DNA of 45,759 nt, taken from positions 1 to 45,759 of the forward strand of contig CALXQS010000015.1 in the NCBI GenBank assembly GCA_944390715.1. Reading direction: 5' to 3'. The notes under the pieces are model-generated. The model did no database searches. It was not told the DNA's origin and worked only from the letters and a program-made list of their open reading frames with translations. The position numbers were made by a program, and so were the translations under genes. This DNA is from an uncultured Duodenibacillus sp. (GTDB lineage Bacteria; Pseudomonadota; Gammaproteobacteria; Burkholderiales; Burkholderiaceae_F). Shown here piece after piece: positions 19,339-29,163 of the stretch; position 1 is the first letter of the stretch, and the number at the start of each line of letters is the position of its first letter.

Positions 19339-20676
19339 TCAAGCTTTCAAGGCCCCTGCAATGCGCTCGGCACATTCGCGAGCAAGCTTCTCATCATCGG
19401 CTTCGACCATGATGCGCAGAAGCGGCTCCGTACCGGAAGGACGAATCAAAACGCGGCCGCGATCCCCAAGCTCCTTTTCCACAGCTTCTATTTCTGCCGT
19501 AAAGCTCGAATCAGTCTTGTAGTCAAAACCCTTTTCGATAGGCTTGTTGATCAGCACTTGGGGCATGAGCTTCAAATCCTGCGTGAGTTCTGTCAAGGTC
19601 TTTTTCTGCGCGCACATGGCGGTAAGAACCTGCAGAGCGCTCACGATGCCGTCTCCTGTTGTTTGACGATCAAGCGCAATGATGTGCCCTGAACTTTCCC
19701 CGCCATAGAGCCAGCCTTTGCTGCAAAGCAGCTCCATCACATACCGGTCCCCCACCTTTGCACGAGCAAATTCAATTCCCTTGCGAGCGAAATTTTTTTC
19801 CAGCGCAAAGTTGGTCATCAAAGTGCCCACAACGCCAGTCTTTTTATTTCTCTGAAAAATACGATCGCAAGCAATTACGTACAGGAGGGCATCGCCATTA
19901 AAAAGATTGCCCTGATTGTCAGCCATAATCAGGCGATCGGCATCCCCGTCAAACGACAACCCAAGATCAGCGCCAGCCTTGACAACGCGCCCGGGCAAAT
20001 CATCGGTGTGCGTCGCGCCCACGCCGTCATTGATATTGAAGCCGTCGGGGTTGACGCCTTCGAGCACAACCTCGGCGCCCAACTCGTGAAACACTGCCGG
20101 GGCAACGTGATAGGCTGCGCCATTGGCGCAGTCTAAATACAACTTCATGCCCTTGAGGTCAAGATCTGACGGGAAAACGCTCTTACAGAATTCAACATAG
20201 CGCCCAGCGGCATCATCCAGGCGACGAGCCTTGCCCAGAAGATGGCTTTCAACACACGAAAAGCCTTTGAGCATCTCGGCTTCAATGTCTTCTTCCATCT
20301 CATCGGGAAGCTTTCTGCCCTCAGCAGAAAAGAACTTAATGCCGTTGTCGTGATAAGGATTGTGGCTGGCGCTGATCACAACGCCGGCGTCAAGCCTCAA
20401 GGCGCGAGTAAGGTAGGCCACAGCCGGCGTCGGAATCGGGCCGCAGAGAACAACATCGACGCCTGCCGACGAAAAACCAGCCTGCAGAGCGGCTTCAAGC
20501 ATGTACCCGGAGACGCGCGTATCCTTTCCTATCAACACGCATGCCTTGCCCGTCTTAGATTGCTTTAAAAAGACGCGCCCTGCTGCCTGCCCCAGCAACA
20601 GCACAAAATCTGGAGAAATCGGAGGCTGTCCTACTTTGCCTCTGATGCCGTCTGTTCCAAAATAATGCCGCGCCAT
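19339..20676 (-). CDS. glmM: phosphoglucosamine mutase
   Basis: A 445-residue mutase that turns glucosamine 6-phosphate into glucosamine 1-phosphate on the way to UDP-GlcNAc, for peptidoglycan and LPS. Motifs: [12 protein letters not shown] at the start, the phosphoserine loop [17 protein letters not shown] (active Ser near 104), the metal loop DGDADRLI, the sugar loop GGESSGH and the phosphate loop [14 protein letters not shown]. It is last in the standard rlmE-ftsH-folP-glmM order. Confidence 0.98.
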   Translation of the reverse strand: MARHYFGTDGIRGKVGQPPISPDFVLLLGQAAGRVFLKQSKTGKACVLIGKDTRVSGYMLEAALQAGFSSAGVDVVLCGPIPTPAVAYLTRALRLDAGVVISASHNPYHDNGIKFFSAEGRKLPDEMEEDIEAEMLKGFSCVESHLLGKARRLDDAAGRYVEFCKSVFPSDLDLKGMKLYLDCANGAAYHVAPAVFHELGAEVVLEGVNPDGFNINDGVGATHTDDLPGRVVKAGADLGLSFDGDADRLIMADNQGNLFNGDALLYVIACDRIFQRNKKTGVVGTLMTNFALEKNFARKGIEFARAKVGDRYVMELLCSKGWLYGGESSGHIIALDRQTTGDGIVSALQVLTAMCAQKKTLTELTQDLKLMPQVLINKPIEKGFDYKTDSSFTAEIEAVEKELGDRGRVLIRPSGTEPLLRIMVEADDEKLARECAERIAGALKA

Positions 20677-20715
20677 GAGACACTCCTTTTTTCAGTATTC
20701 TTGTTGACCGCCATT

Positions 20716-21558
20716 TTAGACGGACTGACAAATCGCCTGCCAAACATCCAAAGCCTGTCGGGTTTGCTTTACATCGTGCACGCGCACAATCTGCGCTCCG
20801 CGCTCAGCTGCAAGAAGCGCCCCGGCAATGCTGGCCGGCATTCGCTTGCCTGGATCCTGGACGCCGGTCACAGCTCCGAGCGACGATTTGCGCGACAACC
20901 CCAGAAGATACGGTTGACCGCTCTGCACAAATCTTTGCGTGTGAGCCAAAATTCCAAAGTTTTGACGAACCGATTTTCCAAAGCCAAAGCCGGCATCCCA
21001 ACAAATTCGATCCGGCGAGACGCCCAAGTTTTGCAAAGCGCTTTGACGCTTCATTAAATAGGACTCGATGTCTTCAAGATAGCTGTCGTCCTGCATCCGG
21101 CCAAACCCCGTGTTCGGCGTTCCGTGCATATGCATGATCACCAAACCGGCTGAAGAATTTGCTGCGGCCTGAAGCGCCCCTTCTTCCTCAAAAGCACGCA
21201 CATCGTTCAGAATGGATGCACCGGCCGACAGCGCCGCGCGCATGACCTCAGCCTTGCTTGTGTCCACCGACACCGTAAAGCCGCGAGAGGCAAGAGCCTC
21301 TACAACTGGAATCACGCGCTGCAGCTCTTCCTCAACAGTGACTGCTGCGGCTCCAGGACGGGTCGACTCGCCGCCGACATCGAGAATGTCGGCCCCTTCC
21401 TGTGCCAGTCTGCAGCCCCAATTTACTGCGGCATCAACCGTGTTGTGTTTTCCTCCGTCGGAAAACGAATCCGGAGTGACATTTACGATTCCCATGATCA
21501 GGGTGCGCTGAAGGCTTAAGCGTTTGCTGCCACACTGCCAATATGAAGCTTTGTTCAT
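20716..21558 (-). CDS. folP: dihydropteroate synthase
   Basis: A 280-residue dihydropteroate synthase, which joins p-aminobenzoate to the pterin in folate synthesis and is the sulfonamide target. Motifs: MGIVNVTPDSFSDGG, DVGGESTRPGA, SVDTSKAEVMRAAL, LNDVRAFE and GLSRKSSLG. The ATG at 21558 has GGAAAGG before it; the frame extends upstream to 21672 without family similarity. It lies between ftsH and glmM, as in many beta- and gammaproteobacteria. Confidence 0.97.
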   Translation of the reverse strand: MNKASYWQCGSKRLSLQRTLIMGIVNVTPDSFSDGGKHNTVDAAVNWGCRLAQEGADILDVGGESTRPGAAAVTVEEELQRVIPVVEALASRGFTVSVDTSKAEVMRAALSAGASILNDVRAFEEEGALQAAANSSAGLVIMHMHGTPNTGFGRMQDDSYLEDIESYLMKRQSALQNLGVSPDRICWDAGFGFGKSVRQNFGILAHTQRFVQSGQPYLLGLSRKSSLGAVTGVQDPGKRMPASIAGALLAAERGAQIVRVHDVKQTRQALDVWQAICQSV

Positions 21559-21668
21559 CTCAAAACCTTTCCAACGAAAGAGCGGGCGGAAGAGCTCATG
21601 CATTGTCTTCCGCCCGCTGTTTGGTGCTTTTATCTTAAAGAGAACTCTATGCGTTCTGTGCCGGCAGC

Positions 21669-23870
21669 TCAAGAAGATGCGCTGTCGTCTTTCTTGCCGT
21701 CAACTTTAACTTCAGTCGTCTCAGGCTTGGCTTCATTTGAGGCTTCTTTGTGCGGCTCCTGCTGCCGGCTGGACTCTTCATCCTGCGTTGTCGGCTGCAC
21801 GTCAATCTGAACCTGCTCAACCTTTGCCGCTGAACTCTTGGCTTCTGCCGTCTTGACAGAACGACGCGTACGCTTGGGCTTGGCCGGCTGAGCGGGTTCT
21901 GCGCTTTCTGCTGCCTTCAGTTCAGCCTGCATTTCGGCCTTCACCTCTGCCTTGATCTCTTCGCGAAGATCGGCCGGGGCTGCTTGAGAGGGCGCCGCCG
22001 CCTGGCTGGAAGCTGACGAAGACGCCGCAGCCGCAGAAGTCGAGCTTCCAGGCGCCTTCGGAGGACGCGGAGCACGGCCAGCGAGAATATCGTCAATCTG
22101 TTCGCCGTCAATGGTTTCCCATTCAAGCAGCGCCTTTGCCATGGCGTGCATCTTGTCGGCGTTGTCTTCAATAATCTTGCGGGCTCTGCGGTATTGCTCT
22201 TCAAGAATGCTGCGGATTTCAGCATCCACCGCCTGCATGGTCTTTTCCGAAATGTGCGTGGTCTTCGTTACAGAACGCCCCAGGAACACTTCACCTTCAT
22301 TTTCAGCATAGACCATCACGCCCAACTTCTCGCTCATGCCGTAGCGCGTAACCATATCGCGAGCCATCTGCGTTGCGCGCTCAAAGTCGTTGCTTGCGCC
22401 CGTCGTCATCTGATGCATGAAGACTTCTTCGGCAATTCGCCCGCCAAAGAGAATGGCGATGCGCGTGAGCAGATAGTCCCGATCATAGGAGTAGCGGTCG
22501 ACCTCAGGAAGCTGCATCGTAACGCCCAAAGCCCTGCCGCGGGGGATGATCGTCACCTTATGCACAGGATCGGACTTGGGCAGCATCCTTGCCACCAGCG
22601 CGTGACCCGATTCGTGATAGGCCGTATTTTTGCGCTCATCTTCAGTCATCACCATGGACTTGCGCTCGGCTCCCATCATGATCTTGTCCTTGGCAAGCTC
22701 AAAGTCGGCCATTTCAACCACGCGGCCATTGCGGCGTGCGGCAAAAAGGGCCGCCTCATTGACAAGATTGGCCAAATCCGCGCCGGAAAAGCCGGGCGTT
22801 CCGCGCGCAAGCACGTCAGCCTTCACATCGGTTCCCAAAGGCACTTTTTTCATATGCACGTTGAGAATCTGTTCACGACCACGAATGTCAGGCAAGGGAA
22901 CCACCACCTGACGGTCAAAGCGACCCGGCCTCATCAAGGCAGGATCCAGCACATCAGGGCGGTTCGTTGCTGCAATGACGATCACGTTTGAGCCCGTCTC
23001 AAAACCGTCCATTTCAACGAGCATCTGATTGAGCGTCTGCTCGCGCTCATCGTTGCCGCCGCCAAGTCCTGCGCCGCGCTGACGGCCCACCGCATCAATT
23101 TCATCGATAAAGATGATGCAGGGAGCATTTTTCTTGGCGTTTTCAAACATGTCGCGCACGCGAGCCGCGCCCACGCCCACGAACATTTCCACGAAGTCCG
23201 AACCCGAAATCGAGAAAAACGGCACGCCGGCCTCGCCGGCAATTGCCTTGGCAAGGAGCGTCTTGCCGGTGCCGGGGGCGCCCACCAAAAGAATGCCTCG
23301 CGGAATATGGCCGCCCAGACGCTGGAACTTGGACGGGTCGCGCAGAAAGTCCACTACTTCCTGCACGTCTTCCTTGGCTTCGTCGCACCCGGCCACATCG
23401 GCAAAGCGAACCTTGTTGCTGGTGTCGTCAAGCATTCGAGCCTTGCTCTTGCCGAAGGTAAACGCTCCGCTCTTGCCGCCTTGCATTTGCCGCATGAAGA
23501 AAATCCAGACGCCGATCAAGAGCAGCATCGGGAACCAACTGACGAGAATTGTCTGCAAAAACGACGGCTCTTCCTCAGCTTTGCCGTAGACCTGCACGCC
23601 GTTCTTTCTCAAATCATCGACCATCCACAAGTCGCCGGGGCTGGTGATGGTATAGGTCGCCCCTTCGGCGGGCGTCACCGTAATCTTTCGTCCCTGCACA
23701 TCGACGCGGCGAATCTTTCCCGCCTTGGCATCGGTCATGAACTGGGTGTAGCTTGTCTGATCGACGGGGCCTGCGGCTTCGCGCTGACCGTCAAACTGCT
23801 GAAACACCGTAAACAAAACAAACGCTATCAAGACCCAGACCGCAATGCGGCCGATCATCCTGTTGTCCAA
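21669..23870 (-). CDS. ftsH: ATP-dependent zinc metalloprotease FtsH
   Basis: A 733-residue membrane AAA+ protease that degrades sigma-32, LpxC and unassembled membrane proteins. Membrane helices lie at about 7-24 and 105-126 around a periplasmic loop. Walker A is GAPGTGKT (197-204), Walker B IIFIDEID (252-259), and the zinc site HESGH (419-423). The start is a TTG with AGGA seven bases before it; the next ATG is five codons on. After residue 598 comes an unusually long low-complexity tail of about 135 residues, first Ala/Ser-rich, then Lys/Glu/Ala-rich, with an RTRR basic patch. Confidence 0.97.
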   Translation of the reverse strand: MDNRMIGRIAVWVLIAFVLFTVFQQFDGQREAAGPVDQTSYTQFMTDAKAGKIRRVDVQGRKITVTPAEGATYTITSPGDLWMVDDLRKNGVQVYGKAEEEPSFLQTILVSWFPMLLLIGVWIFFMRQMQGGKSGAFTFGKSKARMLDDTSNKVRFADVAGCDEAKEDVQEVVDFLRDPSKFQRLGGHIPRGILLVGAPGTGKTLLAKAIAGEAGVPFFSISGSDFVEMFVGVGAARVRDMFENAKKNAPCIIFIDEIDAVGRQRGAGLGGGNDEREQTLNQMLVEMDGFETGSNVIVIAATNRPDVLDPALMRPGRFDRQVVVPLPDIRGREQILNVHMKKVPLGTDVKADVLARGTPGFSGADLANLVNEAALFAARRNGRVVEMADFELAKDKIMMGAERKSMVMTEDERKNTAYHESGHALVARMLPKSDPVHKVTIIPRGRALGVTMQLPEVDRYSYDRDYLLTRIAILFGGRIAEEVFMHQMTTGASNDFERATQMARDMVTRYGMSEKLGVMVYAENEGEVFLGRSVTKTTHISEKTMQAVDAEIRSILEEQYRRARKIIEDNADKMHAMAKALLEWETIDGEQIDDILAGRAPRPPKAPGSSTSAAAASSSASSQAAAPSQAAPADLREEIKAEVKAEMQAELKAAESAEPAQPAKPKRTRRSVKTAEAKSSAAKVEQVQIDVQPTTQDEESSRQQEPHKEASNEAKPETTEVKVDGKKDDSASS

Positions 23871-24036
23871 GATACTATCCTCGCGATCACTAACTCAAAT
23901 TCATTGCTTGCCGTCCGCCTCACAAAACAGCCCTCTCACGCATCAAGCTGCGGCCGACAGACAAACCAGCAGGGTAAGACTATAGAAAAACACACGTTTT
24001 GTCTTGTGGCTTACCCGCTCTTTTGGTTAACAACGG

Positions 24037-24690
24037 TTACTTGACGGGCTTGAGGCCGCGCGCAACCACATACATTTCCGCACTTGAACCCCGGCTTGCC
24101 TCGGGCTTGCGCTGCGCAACGCTCTTGAAGCTTTTCTTGCAGGCCTCAATGAACTGCGAATAGCCCGATCCCTGAAAAGCCTTTGTTACAAACACGCCAG
24201 AAGGCTTGAGGTGCTCAAGCGCAAACTCAAGCGCAAGCTCATTTAAAAGAAGACTCGCTCCGGCATCGACCATTGCAACGCCGGATAGATTGGGCGCCAT
24301 GTCGCTGATGACCACATCGACCTTGTCGCCGGCGAGAATTTCAGAGAGCTTGTCGGCAACCTCCTGTTCGCGGAAGTCTCCCTGAAGAAAAATCGCGCCC
24401 TCAACCGGCTCCATGGGAAGAATATCCATGGCAATGATGCGCCCCTTGAGGCTGCCGTCTTTATCCGAAAGGCGCTCTCTGACGATCTGCGTCCAGCTGC
24501 CCGGGGCGCTGCCCAGATCAACCACCGTCATGCCGGGGGCAAACAAATGTTCCTTGTCGTCAAGCTCGGTAAGCTTGTAGACCGAACGCGCCCGATATCC
24601 TTCTGCTCGGGACTTCTTGACGAAAGGATCGTTGATGTGGCGCTCGATCCAAGCTCGGTTCGAGCGAAGTTTTTTCAATGACTTAGGCAT
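24037..24690 (-). CDS. rlmE: 23S rRNA 2'-O-ribose U2552 methyltransferase
   Basis: A 217-residue FtsJ/RrmJ enzyme that methylates U2552 in the ribosomal A loop during 50S assembly. The SAM site is VVDLGSAPGSW; the catalytic set is seen around YRARSVYKLTELD (Lys), VVISDMAPN (Asp), VFVTKAFQGSG (Lys) and the final Glu in KPEASRGSSAEMY. It is 166 bp before ftsH and diverges from yhbY, the same layout as in related bacteria. Confidence 0.97.
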   Translation of the reverse strand: MPKSLKKLRSNRAWIERHINDPFVKKSRAEGYRARSVYKLTELDDKEHLFAPGMTVVDLGSAPGSWTQIVRERLSDKDGSLKGRIIAMDILPMEPVEGAIFLQGDFREQEVADKLSEILAGDKVDVVISDMAPNLSGVAMVDAGASLLLNELALEFALEHLKPSGVFVTKAFQGSGYSQFIEACKKSFKSVAQRKPEASRGSSAEMYVVARGLKPVK

Positions 24691-24784
24691 AACTCAAGTA
24701 CAATAGCGGGCTCATTTTGTTTGTCGGTTCCGGCAAACGCTTTACGCATCACCACTCTTTAGGGAAAGAAACCTCTGTATTTTT

Positions 24785-25270
24785 ATGGCTGAACTCATTC
24801 TAGAGCGCAGCGTGCGGCTGGAAATGCGCGCGCAGGCGCACCACCTGCAGCCCGGTGTTTTGATTGGCGAAAAGGGACTGACCGAGGCCGTCATGAAGGA
24901 AATCGACCGGGCGCTCTCTGACCACGGTCTCGTCAAAGTGCATGTTGCAGGCGACGATCGCGAGGAGCGCGAAGAAATCTATCATCACATCGCCGAGCAT
25001 CTGCAGGCAGCCCGCATCCAGGCCATCGGCAAAATGCTCGTCTTCTACAGACCTCAGGATGAAGACAAAAAACCTTCAAAAACCGAAACGCAGGGCGCCA
25101 TTTTAATGGCTAAGGCAGATCCTGGCGCCCGCGGCATGAAAAAACCTGTCGTCGATTCCAAGAAAAAGGCATCTGTTGCGCGCAAATCATCTGGAAAATC
25201 AGCCAAACCGCGCGTGACGGCCGCCAGAAAACGTCATAAGAGAACAACAAAAAAAGCCGCTCTTTCCTAA
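24785..25270 (+). CDS. yhbY: YhbY-type ribosome-assembly RNA-binding protein with a long basic tail
   Basis: The first 95 or so residues form a CRS1/YhbY RNA-binding domain that associates with pre-50S particles. Landmarks are RAQAHHLQPGVLIGEKGLT (the GxxG-type loop) and VKVHVAGDDREEREEI. The usual protein is about 97 residues; this one is 161, the extra part being a disordered Lys/Arg/Ser/Ala tail ending RKRHKRTTKKAALS. Its divergence from rlmE, another 50S assembly factor, fits the role. The tail is probably an added RNA-binding extension. Confidence 0.9.
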   Translation: MAELILERSVRLEMRAQAHHLQPGVLIGEKGLTEAVMKEIDRALSDHGLVKVHVAGDDREEREEIYHHIAEHLQAARIQAIGKMLVFYRPQDEDKKPSKTETQGAILMAKADPGARGMKKPVVDSKKKASVARKSSGKSAKPRVTAARKRHKRTTKKAALS

Positions 25271-25299
25271 GTCCTTCTTTTGTCGAATCCCAATAGGTC

Positions 25300-25332
25300 A
25301 AGCACTCAGAGCCGATTCTGAGTGCTTTTTTT
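25300..25332 (+). terminator. terminator after yhbY
   Basis: AAGCACTCAGA (25300-25310) and TCTGAGTGCTT (25317-25327) form an 11-bp stem with a 6-base loop, followed by a run of seven T. Confidence 0.95.
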
Positions 25333-25402
25333 GTTCACGTTCCTTCAGAAAAAGAATTCTTTCAAAATAGTTAGACGCTTCAAAGTTTTCCCTTTAAGAC
25401 AA

Positions 25403-25424
25403 CTATGACAAACCTGTCAAAATC
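25403..25424 (+). promoter_or_regulatory. weaker upstream Pho-box-like site
   Basis: CTATGAC-AAAC-CTGTCAA-AATC has the 11-bp spacing of a Pho box; the second 7-mer matches CTGTCAT at six of seven positions, the first at few. It lies about 50 bp before the main array. Confidence 0.35.
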
Positions 25425-25471
25425 AAGAAAGCCTTAATTTACGGCGCTTGACAGGCTGTTTTTTACAACTC

Positions 25472-25526
25472 GTGTCATCGTTTTGTCATAAACCGCGGTC
25501 AGACTTGTCACAAATTTTTCATAATC
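25472..25526 (+). promoter_or_regulatory. Pho-box array before the phosphate transporter
   Basis: Five steps of 11 bp run without a break: GTGTCAT-CGTT, TTGTCAT-AAAC, an imperfect unit with GGTCA, TTGTCAC-AAAT, and TTTTCAT-AATC. The PhoB consensus is CTGTCAT repeated every 11 bp with AT-rich spacers; the first two units match at six of seven positions each. The array ends 17 bp before the ATG of the PiT gene. A -10 box may be CATAAT (25520-25525), inside the last unit. Confidence 0.75.
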
Positions 25527-25543
25527 ACAGACCGTGTGCTCAA

Positions 25544-27877
25544 ATGGTTGATTTTTATCTGGTTGTGCTCGGCTTCTTAGCCGTGCTGGCCTGCTTTGAC
25601 CTCTTCGTGGGCGTCAGCAACGACGCCGTCAACTTCCTCAATTCAGCTTTAGGCTGCCGCATTTCATCGTTTCGAACGACGATGTGGGTAGCGAGTTTAG
25701 GCGTTTTGCTCGGCGCGACCTTCTCGTCGGGCATGATGGAAATCGCCCGATCGGGCGTTTTTCATCCGCAGATGTTTACGTTTTCGGAAATCATGGTGAT
25801 TTTCTTTGCCGTGATGGTCGCCGACGTTCTGCTTTTGGATGCCTTCAACTCCCTGGGACTGCCGACCTCGACCACCGTGTCGATCGTCTTTGAACTTTTG
25901 GGAAGCGCTCTGGCAGCAGCTCTCTACAAGATCTACATCAGTTCCGGCAGCTTCGCGGCGGTTGCCGACTACATCAACACCGCCAAATCGCTCACCATCA
26001 TCTCGGGCATCTTGATATCAGTCGTCGTCGCTTTTGTTTCCGGAGCCGTCGTACAGTACATTGCCCGACTCATCTTTACGTTCCACTTTGAAAAGATGTA
26101 CCGCCGCATCGGCGGCATCTATGGCGGCTTTGCCATCACCGCCATCTTCTACTTCCTGGTCATGAAGGGCGCCAAAGGCGCAAGCTTCATGCGTCCCGAG
26201 TGGATTTCCTGGATTGATGCGAACACCTTGGCCATCCTGCTTGTTCTTTTCGTAGGCCTAAGCCTGCTTTTTCAAGCGCTGATTCTGCTCTGCAACGTCA
26301 ACGTCTTTCGCATCATCATTTTGAGCGGCACCTTCTCTCTGGCGTTTGCCTTCGCCGGCAACGACCTCGTCAACTTCGTCGGTGTTCCGCTTGCCGCCTG
26401 GGATGCCGTGCGCGACTTCATGGCCAACGGCAGCGACCCCTCCACTTTCATGATGGAAAGTCTATCCAAGGGCTCGACTGCTCCGACCATCTTTTTACTG
26501 CTTTCCGGCCTCATCATGGTCGCTACGCTCTGGTTCAGCAAGAAAGCGCACCGTGTCGTGCAGACTTCCTTGAATCTTTCCTCGAGCCAGTCTGGAGAAC
26601 ATGAACAGTTCGGCAGTTCCGTTCCTGGCCGCATGATTGTCAGAAGCTCCATGACGCTTGGACGAATCGTGCGTCAGATTCTGCCGATGCGCCTGCAAGT
26701 TTCTCTCAGAAGCCGCTTCAAGCCCCGCAAGCTCAAGCGCGATGAACCGGTGCTCCCATTTGACTATGTGCGCGCCTCCATCAATCTTGTGCTCAGCTCA
26801 ATTCTCATCGCCTCAGCCACAAGCCTGAAGCTTCCTCTGTCGACGACCTACGTCACCTTCATGGTCGCCATGGGTTCGAGCTTTGCCGACGGCGCTTGGG
26901 ACCGCGAAACGGCCGTCTATCGCATTTCTGGCGTTCTGACTGTCATCAGCGGTTGGTTTCTCACAGCCATCACTGCGCTCACAATTGCGGGCCTCATCTG
27001 TTATTTGGTCATGCTCGGCGGCGACTACATGGCCTGCGCGCTGATGCTGTTTGCTCTGACGCTGCTCATCCGCTCGAACTTCTTCTCGTCCGGAAAGCAA
27101 AAAGACACGCCTCTCATCTTCCAAGGTGATGATCACGAGTCTGTCAGAAACGCCATCAACACCACGGTGGGACCGCACTTAAGCCGCACGGTGGATCTCT
27201 TTGAAGCAACAGTCAAGGCATTTCTTGCCGACAACGAAAGCTCTCTGAGAAGACTCAAGACGGATGCCACATCGCTTTTCGATGCTCTCAGCGAAGAGCG
27301 CAGCATCTACTACAACATGGCTCAGCAGCGCACCTCCGACACCAAGCTTGACCGGGACGCCCGCTACTGCTTCTACCGCGCCTACACCAATATGCGCGAA
27401 GTGGGCCGCAACCTGCAAAGGCTAGCGACTGTTTCAAAAGATCACGTCGCCAACCGCCATCGCGTCTATCACGGCAAACTCAAAACCAACCTTTTGAAGC
27501 TTGCCTCTGAGCTTCAAAAACTTGCCCGCGGCAGCGAAGGTCGACACGCCCTTGAAACCATCAAGCTAAACGGCAGCGACCTTGTGCAGGAAATCGACCG
27601 CATGCAGGAGGAGCTGCTCACGTCGATTTCTTCTGAAAACATTTCGATGCGCGGATGCGAGCTTTATCTCTCGTTCCTGCAGTTTGCCAGAGAGCTCGTC
27701 AACCGCTACAGCATCGTATCCGTTCTGCAAAAAGAGCTCAACGATTTGTGCGATCAAGCCGCAGAAGAAAACTTTGACGATCAAATGTCTTCGACTCCGG
27801 CTGCAGACAAGCCGCTTGTGACGCGAACGACCCGCATTCTGCAGGCGCTTCACGTCACCAAGGGTCCAAGCCGCTAG
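25544..27877 (+). CDS. PiT-family phosphate transporter with PhoU-like C-terminal domain
   Basis: A 777-residue inner-membrane phosphate permease. The two PiT signatures are VGVSNDAVNFLNSALG (about 22-37) and AGNDLVNFVGVPLAAWDAV (about 271-289); KLPLSTTYVTFMVAMGSSFADG follows near residue 430. A soluble loop separates the two membrane halves. Residues from about 530 to the end are a helical, PhoU-like domain (DUF47 type), probably a gate or sensor. The ATG at 25544 is used; the frame runs further up through Pho-box DNA, which argues against an earlier start. The Pho-box array suggests PhoB control, uncommon for PiT genes. Confidence 0.9.
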   Translation: MVDFYLVVLGFLAVLACFDLFVGVSNDAVNFLNSALGCRISSFRTTMWVASLGVLLGATFSSGMMEIARSGVFHPQMFTFSEIMVIFFAVMVADVLLLDAFNSLGLPTSTTVSIVFELLGSALAAALYKIYISSGSFAAVADYINTAKSLTIISGILISVVVAFVSGAVVQYIARLIFTFHFEKMYRRIGGIYGGFAITAIFYFLVMKGAKGASFMRPEWISWIDANTLAILLVLFVGLSLLFQALILLCNVNVFRIIILSGTFSLAFAFAGNDLVNFVGVPLAAWDAVRDFMANGSDPSTFMMESLSKGSTAPTIFLLLSGLIMVATLWFSKKAHRVVQTSLNLSSSQSGEHEQFGSSVPGRMIVRSSMTLGRIVRQILPMRLQVSLRSRFKPRKLKRDEPVLPFDYVRASINLVLSSILIASATSLKLPLSTTYVTFMVAMGSSFADGAWDRETAVYRISGVLTVISGWFLTAITALTIAGLICYLVMLGGDYMACALMLFALTLLIRSNFFSSGKQKDTPLIFQGDDHESVRNAINTTVGPHLSRTVDLFEATVKAFLADNESSLRRLKTDATSLFDALSEERSIYYNMAQQRTSDTKLDRDARYCFYRAYTNMREVGRNLQRLATVSKDHVANRHRVYHGKLKTNLLKLASELQKLARGSEGRHALETIKLNGSDLVQEIDRMQEELLTSISSENISMRGCELYLSFLQFARELVNRYSIVSVLQKELNDLCDQAAEENFDDQMSSTPAADKPLVTRTTRILQALHVTKGPSR

Positions 27878-27911
27878 CCCCGACTTAGACTCAGCAGCGA
27901 CATGCGCGGCT

Positions 27912-27943
27912 CAATGCCGGCTGAAGATTTTCAGCCGGCATTG
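27912..27943 (+). terminator. strong hairpin after the phosphate transporter
   Basis: A perfect 14-bp stem (CAATGCCGGCTGAA 27912-27925; TTCAGCCGGCATTG 27930-27943) with the loop GATT. No U-run follows on either strand, so it may protect the 3' end or need Rho rather than act as a simple terminator. Confidence 0.65.
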
Positions 27944-27995
27944 CTACACTTCGGGACTCTAGTCGCTTCACAATCACTCTTTGAGCTTATTTCCT

Positions 27996-28658
27996 ATGCT
28001 TTCCTGCATCCTTTTTGACCTGGACGGAACCCTTGTCGACAGCGCTCCCGACTTATGCGCGAGCGCCAACTTCATGCGCGAGCGCGCAGGACTTCTTGCT
28101 CTGCCCTATGAAGCGATGCGGGAAGACGCAGGCAAAGGGGCTCGCGGCATGCTCTGGGCATCTTTGCGGCTGCCCAAAACTGCAGACAACTTTGAAGAGC
28201 TCAAAAACATTTTTCTGGCTCACTACGAGGCCCACATCAGCGAGCACAGCACGCTTTTTGCCGGCGTTGCGCAAATGATTGCCGATATCGAAGCAGCCGG
28301 TCTCAAGTGGGGCATTGTGACCAACAAAGCCGAACACCTCGCGCGAAAGCTCTGCGCGGCCAAGGGCATTTCGCCCAACACAGGCTGCTTCGTTTCCGGT
28401 AGCGATCTAGGTGCCATGAAGCCGCGTCCTGACCCTGTTTTAGAAGGCATGCGCCGCACGCATTCTCGCCCGGAAGAGACCATCTATGTTGGGGACGATG
28501 CACGCGACGCCGCATCGGCAAAGGCCGCCGGCGTGCGCTTTATTGCGGCCTCCTGGGGTTATGTCAACGGCGGCATCGACATCAGCAGCTGGGGTGCCGA
28601 CGTCGTGGCAAAGCACCCAGCTGACGTTGTGAAATCAGCTCAAGCGCTTTGCGGCTAG
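27996..28658 (+). CDS. gph: phosphoglycolate phosphatase-type HAD hydrolase
   Basis: A 220-residue HAD-family phosphatase of the Gph/PGP type, which removes phosphate from 2-phosphoglycolate. Motif I is FDLDGTLVDSAPDL, motif II the Thr of VTNKAEHLA, motif III the Lys of KPRPDPV, and motif IV GDDARDAASAKAAG. The ATG at 27996 gives the compact start seen in the family; a TTG five codons earlier is possible. It converges on the phosphatase gene with three bases between stops. Related HAD enzymes (MupP, pyrophosphatases) cannot be fully excluded. Confidence 0.85.
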   Translation: MLSCILFDLDGTLVDSAPDLCASANFMRERAGLLALPYEAMREDAGKGARGMLWASLRLPKTADNFEELKNIFLAHYEAHISEHSTLFAGVAQMIADIEAAGLKWGIVTNKAEHLARKLCAAKGISPNTGCFVSGSDLGAMKPRPDPVLEGMRRTHSRPEETIYVGDDARDAASAKAAGVRFIAASWGYVNGGIDISSWGADVVAKHPADVVKSAQALCG

Positions 28659-28661
28659 TTT

Positions 28662-29132
28662 TTATTTTGCCGACAACTGCCGCAAAAGTCCTGCACAAGC
28701 AGCGCAGGCGCGCTGCACCGTGTTTTCAAAATCTCCCGGCCCGCCGTAATACGGATCCGGCACCACGCGGTCTGCAGGGTTTCCAGCAAAGGGCATCAAC
28801 AGACGAATTTCTGCAGTCGCCCCCTGCGGCTTCATGTCGGTCAAATCGCGCAGGTTCTGCTCATCGCAGGCAAGAATCAGATCGAAACTTTCAAAATCGG
28901 CAGCTCTCACGCGCCGGGCTCGGTGCTTGGAGATGTCGATGCCGTGTGCGCGGCAAGCCTGCTGTGCTCTTTTATCGGGAGCCTCTCCGACATGCCAAGA
29001 TCCGGTGCCAGCTGAGTCAATTTCAAACTGTGCGCTCAAGCCGGCATCGGCAACAAGCTTGCGAAAAACGCTTTCAGCTGTGGGCGAGCGGCAGATATTT
29101 CCCAAACATACAAACAGAACCTTCGTCGTCAT
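28662..29132 (-). CDS. low-molecular-weight protein tyrosine phosphatase
   Basis: A 156-residue phosphatase with the P-loop CLGNICRS near the start (Cys9, Arg15) and the general acid in VPDPYYGG. The ATG at 29132 has AAGGA nine bases before it; the open frame extends back into uvrB without similarity. It starts 31 bp after uvrB on the same strand. Relatives act on bacterial tyrosine kinases in capsule export (Wzb) or have housekeeping roles; no kinase gene is near, so the target is unknown. Confidence 0.92.
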   Translation of the reverse strand: MTTKVLFVCLGNICRSPTAESVFRKLVADAGLSAQFEIDSAGTGSWHVGEAPDKRAQQACRAHGIDISKHRARRVRAADFESFDLILACDEQNLRDLTDMKPQGATAEIRLLMPFAGNPADRVVPDPYYGGPGDFENTVQRACAACAGLLRQLSAK

Positions 29133-29163
29133 CTGCTCTTTTCCTTTATTCTTCAAGAGTTCT

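Noticed and set aside
22146..22991. 281-codon open frame opposite ftsH
   Set aside because: Complement of the FtsH protease and AAA regions; no independent support.
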